DNA of 49,171 bases from a virus, in IMG/VR virus record IMGVR_UViG_3300043598_000005, positions 1-49,171 of that record; one strand, given 5' to 3'. The notes below the pieces were generated by a model that was not told the origin of the DNA, made no database searches, and saw only the letters and a program-made list of their open reading frames with translations. Below, piece after piece: positions 27,732 to 36,455 of the stretch (the stretch's first letter is position 1; each line of letters begins with the position of its first letter). The position numbers and the translations under genes were made by a program.

Positions 27732-29329
27732 TGGCCACGGCGGGCAGCATCCTCAACATTGGCTCCGGCTCCGGCCAGAACCATTTCAATCTGGGCGTTG
27801 CCCGCGATGGCGACGGGTCGATTACCACTAAGACCCAAGCCGAACTGGTCACCTACGACGAGAGCCCGTACTTTTCACTGGACGACACCGGGGTCTGGAC
27901 GAATTTCGCTGTCCGGCTGGATGGGGTCACCACCGAGGGCTCCACCTATCCCCGGTCCGAGCTGCGTGAGCTGGACACGGACGGCACCACGCTCTACGGG
28001 TTCAATCCGACCACCGGTGACCACTGGATGCAGGGCCGCACGATCATTGACACGCTAGCCGCTTGGAAGCGCGCGATGGTGATCGGGCAGCTCCACGACA
28101 CGATTTCCGATGTCATCATGATTGCATCGCAAAACGTGGAGCCGAGCCCGTACGTAGTCGGCGGAGACACGAAGATCGTGGTTCGGATCAACGGCGGGGC
28201 CGGCTCGGGCGGGCTATCCCTCACCGCTATCCCGCTATACATCCCGGGCACTCAGATCCCCTGGAAGATCCGAACCGGCTCGATCGGTTGGGAGGTCTAC
28301 ATCGGAGACCTCACCACGCCGATGTTCAAATCTTCCGACCCGGGTATGCAAGCGCTTGCGGCTAGCGGGCTCTGCTACCACAAGGCTGGATGCTATTCCA
28401 ATACAAACGCCACGGTAGAAGCCGGTGCCCCGCTCGGCAACGGTAGCCCGAGCACCTTCCACGTGAAGTGCCGACTCCGGGACCTGAAGCACTGGCACAC
28501 CTCCTGGCCTACCCCGCAGGTGATGACCAGCGGCACGAACTTCACCCCGGGTACTGGCGTGATCGGAACGCCTCGGTTCGGTGCCAAATTGGTTTCACTT
28601 AATACCGGAGGCGACGGAGTCACCCCGTTGATTTTCACTCCGGCGTGGCCAACGACACTGCCGGATCCGGGGGACTTGGTAGCGTGCATCATTTGGACCT
28701 GGCGCGCTTCAGTGAGTGCGCCATCTACTCCCAGCATTGCTTCCGGTTGGACCAGTTTGGTAAGCGATTCTCTGCTCGCGGTAGCGCACGGCATGCGCAA
28801 CCGGATCTACTACACCCGATACACCGCTGGCATGGCCGCACCGGGGGTCAGCTATAGCGCAAACACCGACTCCGATGTCGTGGCGGCGCAATTGCTTTGC
28901 GTTCCGGGTGCGTGGTCTTCTGGCGACCCAACCGATCAGATCACCGCCGCGCTCACCGCGTCGGCCGCAAACAGTACAACGGTGATCGGTCCGGCTCCCG
29001 CGCTGGGCAGCCAGGCTCCAGCCGGATCGGTCGTTCTTGCCCTGATCGGGCACGAGTACCCCCGCCCGTCCGGCACGGTCACCACGGTCACCGGCACGGA
29101 CACCCCGGCGCGCACCTACACGGAAGTCCTGGAGCACATCGGCACTTCACCGGCCGGCCCGACCCTGGCGCACGACTGGGCACCCATGCCAGCGGCAACC
29201 ACGGTGGTGGCCAAGCAAGCCACTGGCACCGCCGGGACAACCGGTAAGGGTTTCGGCCGGATGTGGTCCATCAAGCCCGAGCCGCCGCTCACACACGGAA
29301 TCATCAACGCCTGCGCGGGGAGTAGCTGA
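27731..29329 (+). CDS. PL7-like polysaccharide lyase fused to a beta-rich tail
   Basis: 532 aa. Residues 40-250 carry the PL7 (alginate lyase-type jelly roll) boxes in order: YPRSELREL (Arg75), GQLHD (Gln120, His122) and CYHKAGCY (Tyr216), the positions of the Arg, Gln, His and Tyr catalytic residues of PL7. The C-terminal half is a separate beta-rich domain, perhaps for attachment or binding. It should cleave an acidic polysaccharide by beta-elimination; substrate is unknown. It sits in a fibre cassette after the capsid gene. Confidence 0.8.
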   Translation: MATAGSILNIGSGSGQNHFNLGVARDGDGSITTKTQAELVTYDESPYFSLDDTGVWTNFAVRLDGVTTEGSTYPRSELRELDTDGTTLYGFNPTTGDHWMQGRTIIDTLAAWKRAMVIGQLHDTISDVIMIASQNVEPSPYVVGGDTKIVVRINGGAGSGGLSLTAIPLYIPGTQIPWKIRTGSIGWEVYIGDLTTPMFKSSDPGMQALAASGLCYHKAGCYSNTNATVEAGAPLGNGSPSTFHVKCRLRDLKHWHTSWPTPQVMTSGTNFTPGTGVIGTPRFGAKLVSLNTGGDGVTPLIFTPAWPTTLPDPGDLVACIIWTWRASVSAPSTPSIASGWTSLVSDSLLAVAHGMRNRIYYTRYTAGMAAPGVSYSANTDSDVVAAQLLCVPGAWSSGDPTDQITAALTASAANSTTVIGPAPALGSQAPAGSVVLALIGHEYPRPSGTVTTVTGTDTPARTYTEVLEHIGTSPAGPTLAHDWAPMPAATTVVAKQATGTAGTTGKGFGRMWSIKPEPPLTHGIINACAGSS

Positions 29330-29655
29330 TGGCAGACACGGTGAACGACGTCCGGGATAAAATTGAAACCGACGCGGAGAGCCACGGTTGGGATGACGAC
29401 AAGATCACTGCCTATCTCGGGGACGGCAAGACCGCGAACCGGATAGCCGCGATCTATTGGAATCGGCGCGCGCAGGAAACCCTGTACCTGGTGAACGTCT
29501 CCGAGAGCGGTAGCTCACGCTCGCTCGATCAGGTCTATCCGCGCATGGTGGAGATGGCCAACATGTACACCCGGCTAGCCGATGCCGAGGATGACAGCGG
29601 CCCGTCCGAGACCTCCACGCGCTTCGTGCGCTCGCACCCGATCGAGCGGCTGTAG
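29329..29655 (+). CDS. Head-tail connector protein
   Basis: 108 aa, TGATGG-coupled to the lyase gene. Helical with KIETDAESHGWDDDKITAYL and YWNRRAQETLYLVNVSESG. Length and place match head-tail connector or completion proteins. No firm family assignment. Confidence 0.75.
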   Translation: MADTVNDVRDKIETDAESHGWDDDKITAYLGDGKTANRIAAIYWNRRAQETLYLVNVSESGSSRSLDQVYPRMVEMANMYTRLADAEDDSGPSETSTRFVRSHPIERL

Positions 29656-29657
29656 CC

Positions 29658-30101
29658 ATGGCCGGGCTGAACATCCCGATCCCCACGACGCCGGCAGAGC
29701 CCACTACGGCTACGCCGAACACCGAGCTACTCATCCAGCGCAAGATCACCCACGCCTTCATCCGCGCCGAGCCAGTGGACCTCGGGCTAAGCCGCCGCGC
29801 GGAGACCCGGACCCCGGGCGGGGGAGTGGATCGGAACTTCGTCCGGCAGCTCCCCACGCAGACTTTCAAAATCATCATGATCTCCCCGGCCGGAGGCTCG
29901 ATCGAGCAACGCGCGGAGGACGGCACCGAGCGGCGGACAGACTTCGTGCTGCTCGGCGAGTGGAACGCGGACGTTGCGATCGGGGACTACTGGGATGACT
30001 CCACCGGCCAACGGTGGGAGATCCAATCACTCATTCCGTACAACGGCTATGAGGTCCGGGCCAACGTAGCGAGCTACGGAAGGCGGCCCCTCGGTGGCTA
30101 A
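29658..30101 (+). CDS. Head closure / connector protein
   Basis: 147 aa from ATG 29658. A beta-rich domain (TFKIIMISPAGGSIEQRAED, FVLLGEWNADVAIGDYW) preceded by a Pro/Thr-rich segment. Position between the connector and tail-completion genes suggests a head-closure protein (SPP1 gp16-like), an inference from order. Confidence 0.75.
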   Translation: MAGLNIPIPTTPAEPTTATPNTELLIQRKITHAFIRAEPVDLGLSRRAETRTPGGGVDRNFVRQLPTQTFKIIMISPAGGSIEQRAEDGTERRTDFVLLGEWNADVAIGDYWDDSTGQRWEIQSLIPYNGYEVRANVASYGRRPLGG

Positions 30102-30447
30102 CAAAGGGATTGATTTCACTCAGATGATTGCCCGGCTGGACCGGCTGGAGCAACTCACCCCGCGAGCCATCCGAGGCGGCACCGCGCTCACGGCGGCCAA
30201 CGCAACCGCGCACATGAAGACCGAGGCCCCGTGGACCGACCGGACCGGCGCGGCCCGCTCGGGGGTGCTGGCCAGCGACACCTCCACCGGAGACGAGTTT
30301 TCAATTCTGCTCGCGCACGCGGTCAAGTACGGGATCTGGCTGGAGCTTATGCAAGCCGGCCGGTTCTCCATCGTAACCCCCACCATCAAGTGGGCCGCCG
30401 ACGAACTCCAGCAATTTATCAATGGTCTGTGGGGGAAGATCAAATGA
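30094..30447 (+). CDS. HK97 gp10-like tail completion protein
   Basis: 117 aa from GTG 30094, overlapping the previous gene. The motif order TAANATAHMKTEAPWTDRTG, FSILLAHAVKYGIWLELMQA and IKWAADELQQFINGLW is typical of gp10-like minor tail (completion) proteins. It joins the connector to the tail tube. Confidence 0.85.
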   Translation: MANKGIDFTQMIARLDRLEQLTPRAIRGGTALTAANATAHMKTEAPWTDRTGAARSGVLASDTSTGDEFSILLAHAVKYGIWLELMQAGRFSIVTPTIKWAADELQQFINGLWGKIK

Positions 30448-30851
30448 GCGCGCGCCACGCGGTGTACTCGCTGCTCGCGGAGGATCCGGTCCTGGTCCAG
30501 GACTTTGAATTGGGGCCGGACCGGATCTGGGCTACGTATGCAATCGACGCGTTGCCGCGCACCGGGTACACCCTGGTAATCCGGTGGGGAAATCATCCTT
30601 TTGAAATCGAAACTCACGGGCCGCAAGACTTGTCCGTGTGGTGCTACCGCTCGCTGGATGCCGGCCGGGATTACGCCGGCCACCTGCGGATCCTGGAGCG
30701 GGTGATATACCTACTTACCAACACAATTGGACGGGAAGGCGAGGACGGATATTTGAACCAAGCGTTTGCAAATGGAATGAGCGATGACTTCGTGGACGAG
30801 GTCTACGGCGCTACCGCCATGAACGCATCGTTCACCGTCCTCGCACGATAA
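30444..30851 (+). CDS. Tail terminator protein
   Basis: 135 aa, ATG 30444 (ATGA overlap). Contains YTLVIRWGNHPFEI, LSVWCYRSLDAGRDYAGHLR and a late QAFANGMSDDFVDEVYG, which fit the fold and order of tail terminator proteins. It caps the tail tube. Confidence 0.8.
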   Translation: MSARHAVYSLLAEDPVLVQDFELGPDRIWATYAIDALPRTGYTLVIRWGNHPFEIETHGPQDLSVWCYRSLDAGRDYAGHLRILERVIYLLTNTIGREGEDGYLNQAFANGMSDDFVDEVYGATAMNASFTVLAR

Positions 30852-30878
30852 GATTAATTACCCCGAGAGGAGTTGGAA

Positions 30879-31100
30879 ATGGCAGACCCGAAGGCGCAGG
30901 TAGTTTACAAGGGAATCGCAACCCGACGCACCATTTCGGCGGAAGAGTTCAAGGCGGCCGGCGTGGACGGACAGAAGGCGGTGGAGTGGACGAAGGCGGG
31001 CGGGAACACCCTGGACGCGGACGCTCTTTCGCCGGAGGCGCTAGCGCTACTGGCCAAGGACAAGGAGTTCGTGGTTCCCAAGAAGACTCAGACGTCCTAG
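30879..31100 (+). CDS. Small tail-module protein (73 aa)
   Basis: ATG 30879 has AGAGGAG upstream (TTG 30873 is less likely). The sequence YKGIATRRTISAEEFKAAGV and ALLAKDKEFVVPKKTQTS looks like a small structural or adaptor protein similar to connectors that precede the tail tube gene in actinophages. Function uncertain. Confidence 0.7.
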   Translation: MADPKAQVVYKGIATRRTISAEEFKAAGVDGQKAVEWTKAGGNTLDADALSPEALALLAKDKEFVVPKKTQTS

Positions 31101-31291
31101 AACTCCGCTGTCCGCGTGGATTGCTTTTCGGCCGGCTACTGGACCAGAACACGCTAGAGGTCAAGTGCAGATCGGAACTATGCGGCGGAGGGCGGGGCCG
31201 GGTGGTACTCCACGATTTCGATTTGAAATCCGGGGAGATCATCCGGACTAGGCGATTCAAGAACCCAACAGAGGTAAGGAAGGTGAAATGA
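30986..31291 (+). CDS. Com-like zinc-ribbon protein, start uncertain
   Basis: The functional part is LELRCPRGLLFGRLLDQN followed by KCRSELCGGG and VVLHDFDLKSGEIIRTRRFK, which matches the Mu Com/Com-like zinc-ribbon family. No ATG, GTG or TTG lies between the stop of the previous gene (31100) and the first Cys; GTG 30986, inside the previous gene in another frame, is the only canonical option. A non-canonical start or -1 frameshift is possible; no good slippery site is seen. Confidence 0.7.
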   Translation: MDEGGREHPGRGRSFAGGASATGQGQGVRGSQEDSDVLELRCPRGLLFGRLLDQNTLEVKCRSELCGGGRGRVVLHDFDLKSGEIIRTRRFKNPTEVRKVK

Positions 31292-31863
31292 CAGCGCCAC
31301 TTGAAACCGCGTTGCCATATGGCCTACGGGATATCAAAGTCACCCCGTACACCGACGCAACCGGCACTGTCCTGGACGATGCGGACGATGCTTCGATCGA
31401 CTTGCCCAACGCGCGGACTCTGTCGTTCTCCGAAGCGGAGGACTTCGAAGAGCTGCGCGGAGACGACCGGACGGTGACCACCCGTGGTAAGGGTGCCACT
31501 GTCGAGTGGGAAATCGAGTCCGGCGGCATCTCGCTGGAAGCCTGGCAGGTGATGACCGGCGGAGAGATCATTGACTCCGGCATCGCGGGCGCGCGCAAGC
31601 GGGTACTTCGCAAGCGCGGCAGCCAGGCCCGGCCGTGGTTCCGCATGGAGGGTCAGGCCATCTCGGACTCCGGCGGTGACATCCACTGCGTGCTCTACAG
31701 GTGCCGGTTCACGGACAACCTGGAAGGCGAGCTGGGCGACGGAGAGTTCTTCCTGACCTCGGGCAAGGGCACCGCGCTGCCGATGCTGGATGAGGCGGCG
31801 GACATCCTGTACGACTTCGTACAGAACGAGGTTGCAACCGCAATCCCGACAACCCCTGTGTAA
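31288..31863 (+). CDS. Major tail tube protein
   Basis: 191 aa, ATG 31288 (ATGA overlap). The beta-rich layout (LPYGLRDIKVTPYTDATGTV, GATVEWEIESGGISLEAWQV, GDIHCVLYRCRFTDN) and the position just before the assembly chaperones identify the tail tube protein of siphophages. Confidence 0.87.
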   Translation: MTAPLETALPYGLRDIKVTPYTDATGTVLDDADDASIDLPNARTLSFSEAEDFEELRGDDRTVTTRGKGATVEWEIESGGISLEAWQVMTGGEIIDSGIAGARKRVLRKRGSQARPWFRMEGQAISDSGGDIHCVLYRCRFTDNLEGELGDGEFFLTSGKGTALPMLDEAADILYDFVQNEVATAIPTTPV

Positions 31864-31894
31864 TTTCAAACGGAAAGGGCTAAGGAGCACAGAG

Positions 31895-32470
31895 ATGCCA
31901 AGCCACAATGAAAGCAAGTACACCCCGTCCGTATGGGGGACCCGGTCTCTCCGCGATTTCAAAACCCCCTCGGGTCAGCTGTGTCAGATCCGGCTGGTTT
32001 CGGTGGAGACCCTGGCGGCCGATGGCTACCTGGACCAATTGGACTTGCTCACCAATAAGGTAGCAACGGATGTAGTGGGTCCGGCGCAGGGCAAGCGCCC
32101 GCAGGACCACCAGAAAAAGCAACCCACGAAGGCGGAGATTGCCGCCGCGCAGAGCAACCCCAAGATCTTTGGCTTGTTCGACAAGGTGGCGGACATCGTA
32201 CCGATGATGGCCATGGTCAATAAGGTAGTAGCTTACATCGTGGTCCAGCCGGAAATTCGCATTGCATTCCACGAGGACGGGTCTCCGCTCGCGCACGACG
32301 ACCGGGAAGAGGGCGTGGTCTACGCGGACACCATCTCCATGGAGGACCGGTTCGCCATCTTCCAGACCTCCATCGGGGAGATGGGTGAGCTGTCGACCTT
32401 TCGTAAGAAGTCCAAAAAGACTGTGGGAGACGTGGAGGATGGCGGAGGCGTACCACCGGACTCCGAGTGA
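31895..32470 (+). CDS. Tail assembly chaperone (G-like)
   Basis: 191 aa from ATG 31895 (TAAGGAG site upstream). Helical, acidic and basic segments with a central tail-chaperone-like region (NPKIFGLFDKVADIVPMMAM, RFAIFQTSIGEMGELSTFR). Its end overlaps, out of frame, the second chaperone reading frame. Such pairs help tape measure folding and are usually joined by a programmed frameshift. Confidence 0.82.
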   Translation: MPSHNESKYTPSVWGTRSLRDFKTPSGQLCQIRLVSVETLAADGYLDQLDLLTNKVATDVVGPAQGKRPQDHQKKQPTKAEIAAAQSNPKIFGLFDKVADIVPMMAMVNKVVAYIVVQPEIRIAFHEDGSPLAHDDREEGVVYADTISMEDRFAIFQTSIGEMGELSTFRKKSKKTVGDVEDGGGVPPDSE

Positions 32471-32675
32471 GCTACTCAAAATTCAAAACCCCCTGCACGC
32501 TTACTTCCTCGATCGAGCGGTTTTCTATTTCGGCGTAGCGATTGACGCCGATATGGAGAGATCGACCCGGGACGCTAAGACCGAGAAGATGCGGGTGGTA
32601 AAACAGAATATGGTTTTCAATCGCTGGAAGATCACGGAGGGATCCAGGGGTTATCGAGACCCCAACGTGAAGTAG
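32439..32675 (+). CDS. Second tail assembly chaperone frame (T-like)
   Basis: The frame is open from before 32400 and overlaps the first chaperone gene. Independent start ATG 32439 gives 78 aa; its GGAGG site is directly adjacent to the ATG, which is poor. A G-T type fusion would need a +1 or -2 shift (not the usual -1), for example at CAAAAAG (32413-32419), because the -1 frame soon stops. Sequence: YHRTPSELLKIQNPLHAYFL. Confidence 0.68.
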   Translation: MAEAYHRTPSELLKIQNPLHAYFLDRAVFYFGVAIDADMERSTRDAKTEKMRVVKQNMVFNRWKITEGSRGYRDPNVK

Positions 32676-32687
32676 TGGGAGGGCGGC

Positions 32688-35600
32688 ATGCCGAACTACG
32701 ATCTCGGTACCGCGCACGGTACCATCAAGATCGACTATGATAAGTCTGGTTTTGCCGCCGCCCGTAAAGACATGCAAAACATGTCCAAGGATAGTGACAA
32801 GCTCGGCAAGTCACTGGACGACCTGGACGGCAAGTTTGAAAAGCTCTCGGCTCGGGGCAAGGATGGCATCAAGGTTGACTTGGATGTCAACGATGCAAAA
32901 GCAAAAGCCGAGATGGACAAGTTCCTCGCCGATCAGAAGAACAAGCGCGTTCAGATAGAAATAGAAGTAGACCGGAACACCCTCGGCAACACGCTAAGCA
33001 AGGAGCTTGCCCAGCTTGGCGCGCGAGAGAAGATCCACGTCGGGGTGGATGTAGACCAAAGTCAATTGAAAGCCGTGGAGAAGTTCATTGGGGGCATCCT
33101 CGGTGGCATTACCTCCGGGTTCGAGACGGTAGGCGGAGCCGGAGCGAAGGCGTTCGGTACCGCCACGAGCGCAGCGGACGGCTTCACGGATGCGCTGTCC
33201 GGCGTGGGCGGCTTCCTGACTGGGATGCTCGGCACGCTGGGCAAGGTGCTAGCCATCACCGGGCTAGTCGCAGTGGCCTTTGATGCCATCGTGGAGGTTG
33301 GTGGCCTCATCACAACCTCCCTGTTTGCGGTGCCGGCCGCACTGTCGCTGATCGCGGTAGGCGCGGGCGCGGTGATGCTCGGTATGGACGGGATTAAGAA
33401 GGCGGCTAAGTCTATCGAGCCGCAATTCAATTCATTAAAGAAGTCCATATCCGATGCTTTTGAAAAGGGCATGACGCCAGTTTTCAAACAACTGGCTACC
33501 ATCTTCCCGCAGCTGAAAGTAGGACTCGGGGACACCGCAACCGCGATCTCCGGCGTTGCCCTCGGGCTGGCTAAGGTAGTGACCACCGGCCCGGGGCTGG
33601 CCACGCTTAGCCAGATCATCGGCAACGTTAACAATGCAATTAGAACGATGGGGCCGGACCTCAATCGGATCGTGGGCGACTTCCTCCGGCTGGCCAGTAA
33701 CAAGTCCGCGATGGATGCGCTTACCGGCGCGGTTCACGCGTTCGCCCAAGACTTCGGCCAGGTAATCGCGGAGCTGGATTCCTCCGGCACGCTGGATGCC
33801 GCGTTTAAGGGGCTGGAGGGGACTCTCAAATCCCTTATCGGCCTGGCCGCCTCGTTGATGCAGAACCTCACCACCGCGTTCGCTGCCGGGGCCCCCGGGC
33901 TTAATCAATTCATTGATGACCTCACGGTGTTCTTCGATAAGTTCGACTGGGCGAAGGTCGGTAAGGCGGCCGGAGATCTCTTCCGGAACATCGGCGATGC
34001 GCTGGCCAGCATTCCAAAAGACACGATCACCCGAATCACCACTTCGCTACAGGGGCTCTCGGACGCTTTCAAAGATCCGAAGGTTGTCGCTCTCATCCAC
34101 GGCATGGTGGCCGAGATCCCCGGCGTTATCGACATGCTCTCGAACTTCATTCTCAAACTGGGTGAGGCGTACGACAAGGCCAAGAAGGTTTTCGACTTCC
34201 TCCAGTCGAACGGGATGCTGGAGCCAACCGGCGGGCCGACCGAGAACACCGGCTTTGCCAAGCTCGTGGACTCCGGGGACGCCTCGGGCGGAGGCGCGAT
34301 CGGCCGGGGCATCAAGAACGGCGATCCGTTCGGGCTCGTGTCGCTCGGCAAGTCCATTGACGACTGGTTTAAGTCTTCCGGGCTGACCGACAAGCTCCAC
34401 GCCATCGGCGATCAGATCGTTACCTACTTCACGGTCACCCTCCCCGCGCAGATCGCGGGCATCGGCAACTGGTTTGCAAACCTATTCGGCGTGCCGGATA
34501 TGGCCACCTTCCAAACTCAAATCAATACCTCGCTGGATAGCGTGGTCACCACCATCAAGACTTGGATCACCTCGCTCCCCGGCAAGGTCGGTAGCTGGAT
34601 CGCGGGTCTTTTCAAATCGGACCCCGGTGGCCAAACGCAGGTAACCCAAACCCTGGACACCGATGTGGTGCCGGCCATCAAGGCGTGGATCACTTCCCTT
34701 CCGGGGAAGGTAGGCAACTGGATTGCTGGTCTATTCGGCGCGTCCAGCATGGGGGATTTGCAAACGAAAGTGAACTCCGCGCTGGATGGCGCGGTGACCG
34801 CTATCAAGGCTTGGATAACCGCGCTGCCGGGCAAGGTCGGGGACTGGCTCTCCGGCATTTTCAATCAACAGAACGTGGCCAACGTCCAAACGAAGGTGAA
34901 TGCCGCGCTGGACGGCGCCGCGCAGGCGGTCATTGCGTGGGTGAAGGCCCTGCCGAGCAAGGTGGGCGATTGGCTGGCCGGTCTGTTCGCGCCGTCCGCC
35001 ACGGGCGGGACCTCGGTAACCACCGCGCTGGACCGGGACGTGTTGCCGGCCATCATCCAGTGGTTCAAAGACTTGCCGAGCAAGATTGGCGATTGGGTAG
35101 GTAGCCTTTTCAAAACCGACAGCAACGCGGGCGGCGTGCTCGGGGCGAACAAGCCGCAAGCCGGGTTCGGTTCCGGTATCGGCTCGTTGAGTGACTCTGA
35201 GATGTCCGGGCTCTTCGGCGGCGGAGAGGGTGGCGGCGGGGACATCACCGCGCAGGTGAACGCCATGCTCCAGGGCGCGCTCCAGGCCATCCAGGCGTTT
35301 GGCCCGCAAGCGGCCGCCGCGATGAATACCGCGATGATCCAAGTTAACAATGCAATTATTACCAGCCTGGCCACGCTCGGGCCGGTGATCTCCGCCCAGT
35401 TCACCACGCTCGCGCCCACCATTTCGGCGGCGATCAATGCGGCATTCGCTGCGGCGTTCACCACCATCTCCACCACGCTGGCCGCGCAGATCAACAACGC
35501 GTTTGTATTGGCATTTAATGCCGCGTTCGTCACCCTCGGCCCGGTGCTCGGGGTCACCATCGGGTTGATGCTGAACCAGGCCATGACTGGGGCCCTGACT

Positions 35601-36455
35601 ACTGCCGGGCCGACTCTAGCAATTCAAATCAATAACCTGTTCACTACCGCGTTCGCCACCATCGGGCCGGCGATCACCCTCGGGCTGACGACAGCGATTC
35701 AAGGCGCGGCGGCCGGCGTAGCTACCGCGCTTCAGCCCATCGTGGCGGCGGTGGCCGCGCTCGCACCACAGATCACCACGGCTGGCACCACCGCGTTTGC
35801 TGGCATCGGTACCGGGGTGAAGGCGGGTGTGGATGCCGCCGTGGCGGCGGTGAACACCGGCAAGGAGCAGATCGTCACGGCGGTCAAAGCGATTGGCCCG
35901 GCGGTAGCCGAAGCGGTGAAGGGCCAGGATTGGGGCGCGGTCGGCAAGGGCGTTACCGATGGAATTCTGAAAGGAATTCAAGCCGGCTGGCCCGCGCTGA
36001 TTGCCGCCGTGCAGCAACTCGCAATGCAGCTACTTGCCGCCGCGCTCGGCGCGCTGGGCATTGCGTCTCCGTCTAAGGAGTTCTTCTGGGTAGGCGAGAT
36101 GATGACGGAAGGCTGGCTAGGCGGCGTCATGAAGGGCGCTAAATCCCTGCTCGGTGGAGTCGGGGACATCATTGGTTGGATCTTCGGTCTGTTCGGTGGT
36201 GGCAAGGGGCACGGGCACGGACCTAAGCCTCCTCCCCCGCCACCACCGCCGCCTCCGCCGCCTCCGCCCCCGCCGAGCACGGGCATCGGGTGGAACCCGA
36301 ATAGCCGGCCGACCGGCGCGAGCTGGGCGCAGGATCCGTTTATGCACGGGCCCATCTCGGTGACGATCGACGCTAAGACCGTGGCTGAAATGAATACGGT
36401 GGTGGACTTCTTTAACGGGGTCCAGCAAACCGCCCGAGCGGGAAGGTCGAACTGA
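32688..36455 (+). CDS. Tape measure protein
   Basis: 1255 aa. N-terminal coiled coil and basic segments, hydrophobic membrane-like stretch (residues about 180-230), then five copies of a roughly 40-residue repeat (WITSLPGKVGSWIAGLF type; near nt 34500-35120), Ala-rich helices with repeating LGPVI-type units, and an uninterrupted proline run near nt 36227-36280. It sets tail length and is ejected with DNA. At about 1.5 angstrom per residue the tail would be near 190 nm. Confidence 0.93.
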   Translation: MPNYDLGTAHGTIKIDYDKSGFAAARKDMQNMSKDSDKLGKSLDDLDGKFEKLSARGKDGIKVDLDVNDAKAKAEMDKFLADQKNKRVQIEIEVDRNTLGNTLSKELAQLGAREKIHVGVDVDQSQLKAVEKFIGGILGGITSGFETVGGAGAKAFGTATSAADGFTDALSGVGGFLTGMLGTLGKVLAITGLVAVAFDAIVEVGGLITTSLFAVPAALSLIAVGAGAVMLGMDGIKKAAKSIEPQFNSLKKSISDAFEKGMTPVFKQLATIFPQLKVGLGDTATAISGVALGLAKVVTTGPGLATLSQIIGNVNNAIRTMGPDLNRIVGDFLRLASNKSAMDALTGAVHAFAQDFGQVIAELDSSGTLDAAFKGLEGTLKSLIGLAASLMQNLTTAFAAGAPGLNQFIDDLTVFFDKFDWAKVGKAAGDLFRNIGDALASIPKDTITRITTSLQGLSDAFKDPKVVALIHGMVAEIPGVIDMLSNFILKLGEAYDKAKKVFDFLQSNGMLEPTGGPTENTGFAKLVDSGDASGGGAIGRGIKNGDPFGLVSLGKSIDDWFKSSGLTDKLHAIGDQIVTYFTVTLPAQIAGIGNWFANLFGVPDMATFQTQINTSLDSVVTTIKTWITSLPGKVGSWIAGLFKSDPGGQTQVTQTLDTDVVPAIKAWITSLPGKVGNWIAGLFGASSMGDLQTKVNSALDGAVTAIKAWITALPGKVGDWLSGIFNQQNVANVQTKVNAALDGAAQAVIAWVKALPSKVGDWLAGLFAPSATGGTSVTTALDRDVLPAIIQWFKDLPSKIGDWVGSLFKTDSNAGGVLGANKPQAGFGSGIGSLSDSEMSGLFGGGEGGGGDITAQVNAMLQGALQAIQAFGPQAAAAMNTAMIQVNNAIITSLATLGPVISAQFTTLAPTISAAINAAFAAAFTTISTTLAAQINNAFVLAFNAAFVTLGPVLGVTIGLMLNQAMTGALTTAGPTLAIQINNLFTTAFATIGPAITLGLTTAIQGAAAGVATALQPIVAAVAALAPQITTAGTTAFAGIGTGVKAGVDAAVAAVNTGKEQIVTAVKAIGPAVAEAVKGQDWGAVGKGVTDGILKGIQAGWPALIAAVQQLAMQLLAAALGALGIASPSKEFFWVGEMMTEGWLGGVMKGAKSLLGGVGDIIGWIFGLFGGGKGHGHGPKPPPPPPPPPPPPPPPPSTGIGWNPNSRPTGASWAQDPFMHGPISVTIDAKTVAEMNTVVDFFNGVQQTARAGRSN
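34500..35120 (+). repeat. Tandem 40-residue repeat in the tape measure gene
   Basis: About five protein-level repeats with W[IV]xxLP[GS]KVGxWxxGLF as core, separated by variable Gln/Thr/Asp-rich linkers. At the DNA level they have diverged, so they are old rather than a recent expansion. Confidence 0.75.
36227..36280 (+). repeat. Proline tract in the tape measure
   Basis: A near-continuous run of about 17 Pro codons (CCT, CCC, CCA and CCG mixed), preceded by a HGHGPKP segment. Mixed codons suggest selection for the peptide rather than slippage. Confidence 0.8.

Noticed and set aside
30879-31291. -1 programmed frameshift joining the 73-aa tail protein to the Com-like frame
   Set aside because: The frame relation fits, but no X-XXY-YYZ slippery site exists before the stop; kept only as a possibility.
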